NCBI GenBank assembly: GCA_037954325.1 | Contig: JBBMNZ010000017.1 | Span: forward strand, 7,713,501-7,777,500 | DNA from: Fistularia commersonii | Lineage: Eukaryota > Chordata > Actinopteri > Syngnathiformes > Fistulariidae | Direction: 5' to 3' | DNA: 64,000 nt | Shown here: positions 11,101-24,140 of the stretch, in pieces | How positions within the stretch are numbered: the stretch's first letter is position 1 | Layout: each line of letters starts with the position of its first letter | The notes under the pieces: generated by a model | Seen by the model: the letters and a program-made list of their open reading frames with translations, nothing else | What the model was told of the DNA's origin: nothing | Database searches by the model: none | Program-made: the position numbers and the translations under genes

Positions 11101-14100
11101 GTCGTGCGCTTACGAAAGGCAGAGCTTCCTACTTTTGTCACCAGGTTTGTGTTATATATTTCTATCATGTTTCTAAAAAGTCATATGGTGTGGAGAATAT
11201 ATTATTATATACAATTTGTATTTATCAAAGACACAAAGACTTCGATGAAGAGGGGCAGTATGGCGCCATATTACCACAGGTGGTCACAGCTGGTACGGTA
11301 ACACGGAGGGCAGTGGAGCCAACTTGGCTTACAGCAAGTAATGCACGAGTAAGAGGCAAATAGAACAAAGAAAATTTTAATTTTCCCTGATGTATCTACT
11401 TGTTCCACAGGTGAATAAAATCTGTCTGTACTGTTTTGTGTTTGCAGAAAGACAGAGTTGGCAGCGAGCTGAAGGCGATGGTACAGGCACCACCTGGGTA
11501 CCACCTGGTGGGAGCAGACGTAGACTCACAAGAGTTATGGATTGCAGCTGTGCTTGGAGAAGCTAATTTTTCCAGCATGCATGGTCAGATTCATCAGATT
11601 AGTCGCTTTTAAGCTTTAGCACCATGAGTACATCAAAGTTATCCAGTGTGCTGTCATCTCATCTCCCTGCAGGTTGCACAGCATTTGGGTGGATGACCCT
11701 TCAGGGAAAGAAGAGTCAGGGCACAGATCTGCACAGTCGCGTTGCTGATGCTGTGGGTATCAGCCGTGAACACGCCAAGGTGTTTAACTATGGGCGCATC
11801 TATGGCGCAGGACAGCCGTTTGCTGAAAGGCTGCTGATGCAATTCAACCATCGCCTTAGTCAGACTGAAGCTGCTGGCAAGGCCAGGCAGATGTACGCTT
11901 TAACTAAGGGCATACGCAGGTACCCTTTTCACCTTAAACCTCAACAAATGTTTTCAATTCCTTAGAACTTCCCTTAGAATTTTTCATTCATCAAAACGAT
12001 CAAATTAGATGTTTCTACTGCAATACCAGTTACTCTGGAAAGAGAAGACAAGCTCCCAATTTTCACAATTATTTGTACTTGTTGTTAAACAAGTTTTCTG
12101 AACCATTTGCTAATTTGAATGGAAACAGACTCAAATTTCACCTTTTTGCTTTTGCTAGATACTGTTTGTCAGAGGAAGGGGAGTGGCTGGTCAATGAACT
12201 GGACATCGAGGTAGAGAGGGAAGACGACCGAAGTGTCTCTCTCCAGGAGCTGCGGAGGATCAGTAAATTGGCCTCACAATGGTAGGTGAACATACTGAAT
12301 ATAAACAACCCCCCAGAAGTAATTCAGCTTTCCTTCTTAAAATTGCTCAAGCTCTAGGCGGAAGAGGTGGGATATAGTGGAAAAACGCTTGTGGTCCGGA
12401 GGAACAGAGTCGGACATGTTCAATAAATTGGAGAACATCGCCCACTCAGCCCAGCCAGCCACCCCTGTCCTGGGCTGTAGGATCAGCAGAGCTCTAGAGC
12501 CCAGCGCAGTGAAGGGTGAGGTAAGGTGGACCACCTGTGAACAACCTTATCAAAACAACATGCTTTTGCACATGTGTTCGTGTCGAACACATCTACAAAC
12601 CATATTAGAAAACTTTTTTTTTTTTTGTGGTGATATTTGGACAAGGAAGATTACAATAACAATAAATTTATGGATTTTTTTTAATGTAATGTACAAACTG
12701 GTCTGTAAGGAAAACTGTAAGAGCCCAAATGTTCCTAATAGTATTTAATTGATCCTTTATGTTTCTCTCATTTACGTTTGGAAAGAATTTAAAAGTCAAG
12801 CACATGGTGAATAGTCTGTAACAAGGAGCATGAATTAACTGACAAAAATGTCAGTTTGATATCAGACACCAGTGGGACATTTCTGTCTTTCTGTCATTAT
12901 GATTTTCATTCTACTTACATGAGTCAGTTAGGCATTAAATTCAAATGTTCAACATGAGGTGAGTTTTAACTGGAGAATAACTGCTTTGGACAAGCAAACA
13001 GTCTGTAAAAGATCTTTTCATTGCTTGGTATCCTTCACCAGTTCATCACCAGTAGAGTAAACTGGGTAGTGCAGAGCTCTGCAGTGGACTACCTACATCT
13101 AATGCTGGTGGCAATGAAGTGGCTCTTTGAGGAACATGGCATCGATGGCCGTTTCTGCATCAGCATCCATGACGAGGTGCGATACCTGGTCCGCAGTGAA
13201 GACCGATACAGAGCTTCACTGGCACTCCAGATCACCAACCTACTGACACGGTTAGTTGACCGCTTGATACATGCTTAAACCTGCTGGAAGCATTCACAGT
13301 AGAATTACCCAGATGTTTGTTTTTTATGGTACTGTCTTTCAGGAGTATGTTTGCACATGCGTTAGGCATGCAGGACCTTCCACAGTCAGTGGCTTTCTTC
13401 AGTGCAGTAGACATCGACAAGTGTCTGAGGAAGGAGGTCAATATGGACTGCGTGACCCCTTCAAACCCCCCCGGAGTAGAGCGAAGATATGGCCTTTCAC
13501 CCGGTTAGTGTTTCACTGACATGTTTTTCAGCAACAGTAAGAAGCCTTCAGTGCTAAATGCACTTATCGCCTTACTTTTGTAAAATACCCAATATTACAA
13601 TGATCCCTGAACAAACTAATATTATAATAATTTATCCTTTATTAATCCCTGTGGGGAAATTTGTTCTCTGCAATTAAGCCATCATGGATGAACCATGAGC
13701 ATTAGGCAAGCCGTCCATCGGCACCAGGGGAGCACTTAGGGTTTCAGTGTCTTGCTCAACAACACTTTGACACACGAGGAGGAGCTGGGAATCGTACCAG
13801 GAATGTTTGGTTCCAGAGACAATTCTCTTCCTCCTGCACCACGCCACCCCTAAACCTCTTTCCTCCCAAGTATACAAACGTGAATGATCTCCTGCTAGTT
13901 AGCTCAGTGAAAGGATGATAGCCTACTTGCTTGAAATAGACCTAAAATACAAATTCTAAGAACTCTCTAACGTAACATGTTGTAATGCAAGCACAAACCG
14001 AAGTAACGATGCAGTTACAAGATAAAAGATTAATGAAAAGAGACATCTTCCTCAGTGGTGTTGAGGCAATTTCATTCATATAAGAACAGTCAAACTTCTG

Positions 14101-14381
14101 ACCATAAAACAGAAAAAAGTACTTATAATTTAATAAACTTTTTAAAGAAATAAGAAACAATACTCATTGAGAACATAAGCTACACATGAGAATAAAAGAA
14201 AGTATAACCAAGGTTATACACGACGGTCAGAAAGAGCTGCTACTGGTGACTTTTCTCTGTGAAACAGATTTTCTTTCGATGACGAAAAAAGAATTTTAAA
14301 TAATGTGTGCTTGCAGGTGAAGCTCTGGACATTTACCAAATCCTTGACACGACCAATGGTTCCCTGGACAAAAGAAGATAG
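4780..14381 (+). CDS. polg: DNA polymerase gamma catalytic subunit (mitochondrial)
   Basis: Replicates and proofreads mitochondrial DNA. 22 coding exons give 1188 aa (human 1239). The difference is mainly the human N-terminal poly-Q tract, absent here. The arginine-rich N-terminus fits a mitochondrial presequence. Family A motifs are intact: exonuclease I D167/E169, II D243, III D368; polymerase A D845, B R898/K902/Y906/Y910, C D1088 (HDEVRYL). I chose ATG 4780; an in-frame GTG precedes it. Exons: 4780-5345, 5933-6128, 6742-6909, 8189-8335, 8478-8557, 8645-8827, 8985-9127, 9242-9365, 9546-9770, 9885-10002, 10411-10476, 10668-10781, 10853-11013, 11091-11144, 11231-11348, 11448-11583, 11673-11919, 12159-12281, 12358-12520, 13042-13250, 13343-13503, 14317-14381. 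All junctions are GT-AG and keep frame. The stop is TAG. The AID/spacer part (exons 10-12) is the least conserved. It converges on FANCI. Confidence 0.97.
6129..6741 (+). other. POLG intron 2
   Basis: AT-rich intron between exons 2 and 3. I see no RNA gene or repeat that I can name in it. Confidence 0.8.
6910..8188 (+). other. POLG intron 3
   Basis: The longest POLG intron (1.28 kb). It is unremarkable AT-rich sequence until the (GT)n tract that fills the last 140 bp before exon 4. Confidence 0.85.
8053..8160 (+). repeat. (GT)n/(GC)n microsatellite next to POLG exon 4
   Basis: Alternating purine-pyrimidine tract, mainly GT with GCGCGC blocks, ending 28 bp before the exon 4 acceptor (AG 8187-8188). 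Such tracts can adopt Z-DNA. It takes up the place where the polypyrimidine tract and branch point would normally lie. Confidence 0.95.
12521..13041 (+). other. POLG intron 19
   Basis: AT-rich intron between exons 19 and 20, with a T run near 12618. Nothing else recognised. Confidence 0.8.
13620..13870 (-). repeat. LINE-type 3' tail and dispersed fish repeat in POLG intron 21
   Basis: On minus, the piece ending near 13630 reads as a non-LTR retrotransposon tail (CCCCACAGGGATTAATAAAG). The adjoining 13715-13860 resembles a dispersed teleost repeat, with text such as 'CTTGCTCAACAACACTTTGAC'. It also supplies an AATAAA on minus (13638-13643) downstream of FANCI. Family assignment is from memory of fish repeats. 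Confidence 0.6.
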
Positions 14382-14489
14382 CACTTAGTGGGTCAAGTGA
14401 CTTGATACATCCAGTGCCTCGAGGCTCGTCAGCATCTTGACCAGCCTGAACTTGAAGATGCGTGTAACAAAGAGAAGCACTTTAGGTCT
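14382..14489. other. POLG-FANCI convergent gap
   Basis: Only 108 bp separate the POLG stop (14379-14381, plus) from the FANCI stop (14490-14492, minus). The gap has no AATAAA on plus. The nearest minus-strand signal past FANCI is ATTAAA at 14129-14134, inside POLG intron 21. Mature 3' UTRs of the two genes therefore very probably overlap. Confidence 0.85.
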
Positions 14490-17400
14490 TCATTTTCTCT
14501 TCTTCTGTTTGGGTTCTTGTGTCTCTTCTGTGTTCTCCATCTCTGTGGTCTGAAAGGAATAGAAAAAAGAAGTGGGCCAAGGTTAATGGGAGCAGATGGT
14601 ATAGGGAAGGGAAGGGAAAAGTCAAATACTGCTTTTAAAATGCTCTGACGGACGTAGCTTCATGCATCTCAAGGGGGGAAAGAAACATTTCAAAAGTTAA
14701 GAAAAGCTTTATCAGTGATCCTAATTGAAAGAAAAGAAATCAGGAAATCATTTAAGACATTTTAGTGGTCGCAAATTTCAAATGGCACTGACCTCCTGGT
14801 CTTGCAGAGCTGCGTCCAGCGTCACAATGTTGATTCGAAAATCCCTTGAGGTGCTGAGTTTCATGTACTGCATCAGATTAACCTGGACATCAGACACAGC
14901 TGTAATACACTGTTCAGGGGTTTACTGCATTTTTCCGAGTGTGAGCTTTATATCCACCCTAAATAAGAAAGGTCACAGATACCTTGGATTTCTTCGAGAG
15001 TGTGATGAGATATTTCTCATACTGTTCAATACTGAAGATCAAGTTAGGGATAGCCTTCGTCTCGCGCAGAAGTTTTGCCTAAGAGAATATTGTACAGCAA
15101 ATAAAGCAGCAAATGGTGTTACTGCTTACTATCTGTTTTAAAGTTATACAGTGAGTCATTGAATATTTACAGCTTAAATAAGAGTTAAAAATGTTAATCA
15201 GAATTATCATATAATGACAGATGTGCATACAGAAGCAGCAGGATTCACTTCGTTCTTTTTCTTTTTCTTCTTGTCATCAGCACCTCCACTGCTTTCATCA
15301 CTCTGGTGAAGTAAAAATATCAAACTTTTTGTTTTCCTGGTGCTGTTAATTTATGTGACACACTTGAAACCATCTTGGCCTGTACCTGCACATATGTGAT
15401 GAAAGAGTAGCACTGTGGTGTCAGGTGGGAGCCGGAAAGTTTTACCTTTGCAGTGGAAAAGATGACGTAAGACAAACATAACGGCAACAATACTGACAGT
15501 TTAAATTCATAAAAAGGTTCCTATCACGTACCAACTTCTCAAAGCGTGTGGGTAGAGCGTTGTTCTGACTGGCGCAAATTTGGATGTACTAGAACATGAT
15601 GCGGAGGGAAACGAGTCAAAACAAGACAATATAGAAACAAAAGTCTTACACAGAGAATTGATAGTATAGTGGACGATTACACACATATTTGACCAGGGTG
15701 GTGAGGATTGTGTATGTGCGAGTCAGCTCTCTCAGCAGCGTTAATGTACAGGTGCCAGGCAGCAGAGCTGTCTGGACCATCTCATTTAATGCCGTCATAA
15801 GAGTCCCAAGCTGCAGCGTCACTGCTTTCCCTACAGGATCCTGCTGGCCTGCAGTCTGTGTGGTCTCTGAAACACCGCAATAACCAAACATAAACACAAA
15901 AAAAATCCATGGCATCCCTCTAAAACTTTTAAAAAGTGAAGTAGTTCAAAGGGGGTTCTTACCGGAGCCTGATTGGTCTGTGGCCATCTGGCTTTTCTTC
16001 CTCGCTATCAGCCAGTCCACTTCATCCAGCACCTTGTCCACTTGGGACAGGACCTGCAGCTGTGGCAAGGCATTGTAAGTATTGACAAAAGAGAATTTAA
16101 AACAACTTGGATTTAGAGACAACACTGAACTCACTGTCGCCGCTGTTGCTGTCTTCATGTTTATCATGGCAAAGTGAGACTGGTTTTCCACCTCCACATC
16201 CTGATAATGGAGAATATGGGGTAGTGAATTTCTCAAACACAGAAAGAGAATAAAAAGTAATGTTTCAACTTTCACACTATTTCTGTTCAGGAAATAAATA
16301 AATGTAAGTCTGATAAATTAATACCCGAATAAATCAAGAAATATATGAATATAATAAACTGCTAACGTGTTAATTTTCAATTAGACAAAATAGTAATTTT
16401 TGCAACTTGTTTCCCATAATATAGGTTTTTGGTTGAATGTTTTACTCATTACCAGCTGATATCACACAACTGCTTGGCCTGTAATTGCATGTACCTGATC
16501 AATATCTCCTAGCTGGCTGTGAATGTCTTGGCAGAGCTCCAGCAACAGGCTAACTGGGCTCTTAAAGAGCACATGTAGATTGAAAAGAAGCGACAGCAGC
16601 CCCTTAGAGAAAGCAGGATCCTCTAAAGGATAAGAAAGAAAGTCAACTCTTGAGTGCCCTTCAACATCAGAGCTGCAAAAACCACAATTTATAAACTCGC
16701 TCACCAAAACTGGTCTCTTTGCAGATCTTTATGGTCCACTTGATCATCTGAGCAAACTGTGAGAAAAACAGTAATATCAACAGCCGAACTGATCCTCAAC
16801 TTGCACTAAACAGGGCATGTTCGGATACCCTACCTGCTCGGAGGAGGGCTTTAACTGAAGTGACAGAACACTCAGAATGCTGACGAGCAGCTGAGCCTCT
16901 TTGCTGTTGAAGTCCTCCTCTCCTCTGCTTAGCTGGGTAAACAGCGCCCTCTGGTGACAAGCGATGCACGGATGGTGAGTTATGGCGCACACATGACAAA
17001 ACAATTTTAATTTTGCCGTGCCCACCATTCACCTGAAATTGTCGGATGTAAAAGAAGTTCATCTCTGAGACGTTACCCTCATCTTGCTCAGTATCATCAT
17101 CTGTGATGTCTAGAAGAAATAATATTCAACTAAATATTTGCATTTGTGCAGGCAGAAGGAATGAATTTGAGGTTTTTATAAAAGTAAATCCCGAACCCAT
17201 GGCTGAAAGGAGCTGGCCCATTTTGTCTGGGTAGCGTTGCTGGCATGTTGTGAATATCTTGAGCAGTCCTTCCAGACACAGGATGGACAGACTGGACCGC
17301 TTCTCTTTTTTCCCTGCATCTTCCGCTGTGCTGGGAATGTTGGTGTACCGCCACATCAGCACACTGCAAAGACCAATCGGGCCACAGCGGTCAAATGTTG

Positions 17401-20400
17401 CATAAAAACTAAAGTGGATAAGATTTAAGTCAATGGTAATCGAGACCTTGTCATGTCACAGAGAAAGCGGAAGGTCTTGTCCGGGTTTTGCCCTTCTGGC
17501 CCGTTAGTGTTTCCGGTTTCTTCCAACTGCTGGATTTTCTGTACTGCTGCACTTACAGAATATCGAACAAATTCTCCACTTGATCGCAGCACTGAAAGAG
17601 CCTCTTCTCTGCTCTGACTGCTGTCCCTGGTAATACAAAACAATTGCATCACATTTGTTTGTCCTTTGTAAATTTTCACGTATTGTTCAAAAAGGTTTGT
17701 TTAGGCCATTTATTGTGATTTGATTTGGTGAATGAAATCTTTACCTAAAGATAGCAGTGAGGAGGGTCGATATAAAGCCCATAGAGAGCAAACTGCGAGG
17801 AGTCTTGTTCGAGGGCTGTCGACCCTTTCCAGATTTCTCCCTGAGGATCTCGGCCAGCTTGTTGTAGCACTTGAAGAGTTCCATGACCTCCTCAAAATGG
17901 CCTTTGCTGGAGATTGCATAATGCACACATTAAATCGTCCACTTGAGAACACTTATGATACCTAACGCTTGCTAGTTACCTATAATTGGCTTTGAGGAAG
18001 TTGTATTCCATAAGGACCTCATACACTCCCATCACAAGCACAGCATAGATATTATTCTTAACCCCAACACCAGATCCCAAGGAGAACTCGGCCGATTTGT
18101 CCTGAATAAAAATCACAGTAGACAACCTCAGTCAAAATACCATTAATCACAGTGGCATTGACTAATTCTGATTAAACTAACTTAATCAGCAGGTAAATAT
18201 CAATTTATTGTTAAGTACTTGTGTATAATTATACTTTTAAACAGCTGCATTAATTGTAGAAAATGTTTACTGATTCGAAGACTTCCTGTTAAGTCATTTT
18301 CCCATTCACTGACAAATATAGCTTAGCTGCACTGATTCCAGGTCACCAGAAAAGCATACCAGTTCAAAGTCTTCCAGTTCACTCTTGATCATCCGTTTTG
18401 TCATGCTGTCCAGGATTGTCTGGAGCTCAGACTGGTAGCCTTCTTCACCGTCACAATCTTCGGTGTCACTGTCACTAGTGTTAGCTGGTTGGCGCACGTT
18501 TTGAAGCCACAGCAGGCAGTGTACGGTGCATCCCACAAGGTGGGCCTGAGAAAGAACAAACACTGTTTGTAGGAAAGATTTTTTTCAGGAACATCTGCCT
18601 GACGAAACTGGAGCCCAAAGGGGGAATATTCCACAGTACCAGTGGCTCCTGGAGGAAAATTTGGTCTCCGTGACCGGTGATGCACGGCTCCAGGTTCACC
18701 GGGGGGAGGAGGTCTTGTTCAGGTTCGTAGTACCGTCTCAGCTTAGGACACAAATAGATCGGTCAAGGTTTAAAACCTGAAGAGGATCAAATGAATAGTA
18801 TATGGTATATCTGAACATATATCCATACCTGTGAGAACAGGGTTTGCATGATAGCACTTGCAAGTTGAGAGTTGCGGCGGAGGACATCATAAAAGCCCTG
18901 AAATAAGACCAAATTTTCGTTTGCTTTGTATAAACACACACACACACACATACATGTCTATCTTATACTATTATAAGGCAGGAGGTCCAACATCACAATG
19001 GAATTTAATTGTAATATATTACAATTTAGTCATATTTCAGTTATAACTAAGACCAAAGAAGAATTGTAGTCTACTGTTTTAACTGGTAGAATAAAGTTAT
19101 TTGTCTCTGTTTTCCTTTCAAACGTATTTATCCTATTACTCCAGCACCACAATGTTTAATATGAAGAGTATGCGATGTTGGGAAAAGTTAACTTCAGTTT
19201 GGTTAGATTCATTACATGGATGAATACGCTTTAGAAGACAACCCTAACCTCATAGAGCATCAGGCGCACATCAGCCTGCTGGCCGAGGCAGCGGCGCAGG
19301 CTGCTGAGGATCTCCAGACAGAATGCTTCGTTGGCAGCAGAGTTATAGCGAGAATGAACGTCCACCTGGATCTATTGCAGACAAACAGCCTTTATAGCGG
19401 CACTTAATATTTAACTACCCCCTCTTGTTGTGAAGATCTTCTGAATGTACCTGACTGGATGAGACCGCCTGGCTGCACTGACTGGAGGCCAAGCTGCCCA
19501 ACACTTTGAAGTTCTTCAGCAGCAACAAGAAACCAGTCACGGCAGACTTCCTTCCATCCAGCTGGCTGCAGGAGAGTCAAGAACTGTCTGAGCTTGTAAC
19601 GTATCTACACGCGTCAACTTCAAGCAGAGTAAACACTGACACAATGCTGTATATGTACCTAGAGAACATGGCCTTGCGGAGAACTAGAATCAATGAATCT
19701 TTCAAAGACATGCTGACCTTCAGCAGGGGCTGGTGAATAAACACAGAGAAATTATTTAATATGACCATCTTAATGTGTGCCATGTGTTTGTGTGTGAATG
19801 TGTTTAAGCACCTGGATGGCCTTCAGCAGGCCCTGCACCGTGGCGAGAGGAAGGTACGACAGGTGGTCGAAGGTCTCGATCAGCTTGGAGGACGACTCCA
19901 GGAGAATCATGGGAGTGGAGGTAACAATGTCGGAGAAAAGATCTGAGGAGACGGGAAGGGAAATCTGAAAAATACAGCCCGTATCTCAGTGCTGGGGGTC
20001 TGACCTGGTGGTTTTATTACCCAAATAATGAGTGACCGGTGAGGCCGTCTTTGTAACCAGTCGGTTCAGAACTTGCTCCAGTATCTCGCCTCTGGTTGTC
20101 TCATGCATCTTGCACAGAAGACACAGAAGAGGAAAAGTAATACACGTGTAATCGAGATCTATATTCCAGTTTTTGATTCTGGTGTTACCTTGAAGCTTTG
20201 CAACAGCACCTGGCCCCCCAGCTTACACGCCAGCTGGGTTGGGGTCCTGGCCACCGTCATAGACCCTTCTGTGGTTTTGCCAAATGGTCCGGGCTTCGGT
20301 CCAAAGGTGTCCATGAGGAAGAAGCCCAGCTGCACCAGACCCTGGGTCACATGATCCCAACCGAACACACTGTAAAGTAAAATATGTCATTATCTAAAGT

Positions 20401-23400
20401 GGAATCAAACATGGATATGGATCAGCAAAAATCTTAAATCTATATATTTAAAGGCAAAAAAGATGACAGTAAGGTTTTAGAAGTGTTGCCATAACAACCT
20501 TCATAATCTTAGACTGAGTAAAGTTATAGGATATCTTTGTTGTTTCTGGGACCTGGTAAGAGTTAAACAACAGCTTGTGCATTGAACACCCAGATCCAGC
20601 TCAAAATGATAAGCTTAATTTTTGAGTATTATTAAGATTATAATGTTAAGTGTGGTACTTGTTAAGTAGTTGTAATTTACTTGTATGTTTTAATAACATT
20701 TAGAATGTTTGTCGTACCCCTCTTTGACCGCATTTTACATCGGACTCAACTATGACAACAGAAAAACGGGCCATTAATTCCATGAGAGGATGAAGGCCAC
20801 ATGCTAATGAATTAGTTTTCTTCAGTCAGGCTTTGGGCAGTTTGCATCCATGGGGTTGCCACGGATTCCAGAGTTTAAAGTAGACACATCAGAGAAATTT
20901 AAAGACAGATGACTGAGAAAAATGTCAGGTGAAGGATTAAAGTAAAAATTCTTAGAATTAAGTAAAGACAACTAGAGGAGGAAAAAAGATGACTACTGCA
21001 AAACAGTCACAGATTAAGAAACTCTGAACATTCTCCAAGACTGCAGATCCTTTGCTCAGAATCTGAGTACTAAACTCAAAAGGAAGAATGGTTTTAATGT
21101 CATTCTTTGCTCATTTATCACTCATATTTCAATGAAAATATGTGACAAAATAACCCAAACATTAGAATATATATAATATTTCTAACGCATTAATCACAAT
21201 AGTCTTTTACATGCTTGTATATATATTTAAAATTATTTCCTATTCAAATAGTGGAACTAACGTACATTTAAGATCATCATTTCATGAACAACCATCAGCT
21301 TGTATAATCTTTTGCATTTTTTTCCAGACAAATCAAGTACAGATAACGTGTTCTTACCTGTTCTTTACAGTGTCCAGTGTCATCTGAGCAACACTGCTGT
21401 ATCCAAGCAAAATGTCCTGCAGGAACTTTGAGCCCTGCTGCAGCTGCTCGTCTTTATAGCTCTTAATTATTGCCCCCTTCAAGACCTCAAATACCTACAA
21501 ATTCAGAAGTTGGAGGTTGAATGTAAATATAGAGAACAGAACTGGGCTAAAGAACCGAGACAGAGGCTTCTCACCTGCTCCTCATAGCGCTGGATACGAG
21601 CAACGGAGAGCAACAGGGCGACACTGAAAGAGCAGAGGTCCCCAGAGGAGGTCTACAACGAGATGTGAATGAATTTTGAATTTGGTCATTTAATGCACTT
21701 TTCTAAACTGGTTACAGGAGCTGAGTTTAGGTCACCTTAAAGCTTTTAAGGAACTCTCTCCCAAGTTCATGGTCGAGTCTAATGGCGAAGACAATATGGA
21801 GGATAACGGTGCCCTCCACGTGCCTTAACTGGTCAGGTGGGATGGATAGAACCTCCAGGTCCAGGCACCTGTGAGGGAACAGAGAAAACCTCAACAAGCA
21901 CAGCAACGTTTAAAAGAAACCAAACTGAGCGGCAAATTTTGAGGCACTCACTCATCATGTTTCTGCTCTTCATCCAGGGAACGATCTTGCTCCCGAAAAT
22001 AACCAATGATTCCACCAAGGACCTGTTTCTTGCAACCCTTAAAGGGAGCAAAACTCACATTCAAAGAAGGAAAAATAAGAGAAGAGAAGCTTGCGTGTGA
22101 CACATCGCTACCTTTGCACATAACAACAGCAGCTGGTAAACTAGTGGAGGAATCTCTTGCAGATCGAGCTTGTTGAGCATCCGGAGCACTTTCTCCACAA
22201 CAAACTGTAGCTCATCTGAAGACAAGGGCACATCCCTGCACTCACACAGAAAACATAAATAAATCAGAGCTTAACCTTGTAAAATTACAAAACCACTTCA
22301 AAGAAATGTCATGAAATTAGATGTCCTCTTCCATCATGTCGCCTTTTTAATGTCACCTTTTTTAATGTCTCTTTTATATTTATTGTTTAATGTCTTTTGT
22401 TACCTGTCCTCTGTCCTATGCTGCTGCGACATCCAAATGTCCCCTATGGGGATCAATAAAGTGTTATCTTATCTTACTATGATATGATATTAGCATGGGC
22501 AGCAAAAATTTCCCGTTAAGATATTCCAAATGATGCCATATTGTTCTGAAGAAGACAATCACTATCATTTCCACCAGAGCAGGACAGCAGAGTATTTTAC
22601 CTGAACATGGTTGTCAGGTGGATAACACATTGTGGGTCCCATCTAAAAAAAAAAGATAAAATTAATTCATGATCCGTCTTTTTAGAATAATTACAATGAC
22701 ATTTAGTGTGGTATTGTTTACCACAGAAAGAGCACTGCAGAATCCTACAACAGTAAAGATGTTCTTCTAGCAATAAGAATAAGGTGCGTTCAAATATTTT
22801 GAATATCACCTGCTTGAGCAAAGGCTGTTGATTAGCTGTTTCTTGTACTCCTCGCCATCGAGTTCTCCTGACATCACAATTAAACAAAAAAAGCCGCAGA
22901 TATTAAATTAACCGTGACCCTCTAATATTTTTACCTCAAAAAAAAAATTGCTTGACTGACAGCTCCACTCGTGCGCTCACCTGTGCCGTACTGTAAGGCC
23001 TGGCAGGCAGTCAGGGCAGTCAGTACAGTGGGAAACAACTCCAAGGATTTCCCGCTGCCCATTTTCCCCACTTTAATAGCTTCAACAAAAATGGACGCCA
23101 ATTGTGCAAGAGAGGGTCCAGACAGGGTGTGAGTCTGCATGGAAGGAAATTTGATTTACTGATGCAGTAATACCTGCCGGAAATAGTAAAATCACACATT
23201 TGTAGTTGTTTATTTCAAAAGAAAAAAACACAATGATGAGCTTTGGGGGTATTCAAGTAATATCTGTGGTGACAATAGCAATCTTGGACCAAAAGATGTA
23301 CCGCTGCATCATCAATGGTATCCACATTGATAGTTAACATTGTGTATTCATTTTTAACTAATAACTGCACAAAAATTGTTGGCCATGCACAAATCTTTAC

Positions 23401-24140
23401 TTTCCCCAAAATGTGTATTTCTAAAACAGAAGATTTTGTAAACGCGTTTTTTGGATTAAAAACTCCTTTGATATTCTCATCCTTTTATGAGACCAGCCAA
23501 AGCCTACTATTTTACCTCTAGCATCAGAAGCCCGATGATATCAGCAGCCACCTCGGCCTGGAGGTCGCCGGACTCGCAGAGGGGGATGCAGTGCTGGTAA
23601 AGCTGAAGTCTGCGGGCCGAGCCCTCAGAAGAGCTGCCGGGAGAGCCTGTGGAGCCAGAAATGAATGAGCTTTATTTACCAAACCATTTTCACACATGCA
23701 AGTGATTTGGCTGTGGCAGACAGTTACACCTCGTACTGGCATGGAGGTAAGCAATGACTGGACAAGAACATTGTCCAACATTACAAAATGTAGAAATAAG
23801 TGATAATCAGATACAGATGTGAGGTGATGTGTGATATTAAATGTTATTATTAACTAATCACCTTAGATGCTTTGGTTGACGTTTACTCACCTTTAAATAA
23901 ACTCTTTATCATTGCACCGACCTTCTTACCCTTCAGTGCACTGTTGGTGATCACATTGTTTATCTGCAAGATTCAGAAGTGACAGCTGACTGTTCTGCGA
24001 AAGAAAAACTTAAGGTGTTTTGTTTTTGTACCAAAAAGCCAGCTTACCTGTTCCTGTGACAGGGAGGAGAGGTACCTCTGGAGCTCCACGGTGTTTTCTC
24101 CCTCTGACAGGGAGAGGATTTTATCCCCTTCAGGCTTCAT
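14490..24140 (-). CDS. fanci: Fanconi anaemia group I protein
   Basis: Partner of FANCD2 in the ID clamp of interstrand-crosslink repair. 37 coding exons give 1317 aa (human 1328). The monoubiquitination lysine is K522 (LRKAMF; human K523), and the SQ cluster S555/S558/S564 (human S556/559/565) is conserved. The C-terminus is basic (KQKKRK). Exons 5' to 3': 24140-24048, 23963-23891, 23646-23516, 23134-22981, 22867-22810, 22642-22601, 22235-22112, 22037-21952, 21868-21736, 21652-21575, 21494-21358, 20369-20189, 20108-20021, 19942-19812, 19729-19659, 19565-19451, 19365-19249, 18897-18829, 18741-18640, 18545-18360, 18101-17980, 17906-17745, 17626-17447, 17363-17197, 17109-17033, 16950-16834, 16756-16705, 16622-16495, 16200-16135, 16059-15963, 15866-15685, 15588-15532, 15445-15386, 15302-15231, 15078-14983, 14882-14793, 14549-14490. 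All are GT-AG and in frame. Exons 23 and 24 have weak donors (GTCTCG, GTTCGG). It converges on POLG. Confidence 0.96.
20370..21357 (-). other. FANCI intron 11
   Basis: The largest FANCI intron, AT-rich. No repeat family or RNA gene recognised. Confidence 0.8.
22330..22485 (+). repeat. truncated LINE 3' tail in FANCI intron 6
   Basis: A plus-oriented 3' tail with the phrase 'GGGGATCAATAAAGTGTTAT' followed by TCTTATCTTA repeats, typical of 5'-truncated fish non-LTR elements (CR1/L2/Rex1-like). It carries no coding sequence. Confidence 0.7.

Noticed and set aside
14725..15141. 138-codon plus frame near the FANCI 3' end
   Set aside because: It is antisense to FANCI exons 35-36, which are conserved and correctly spliced on minus.
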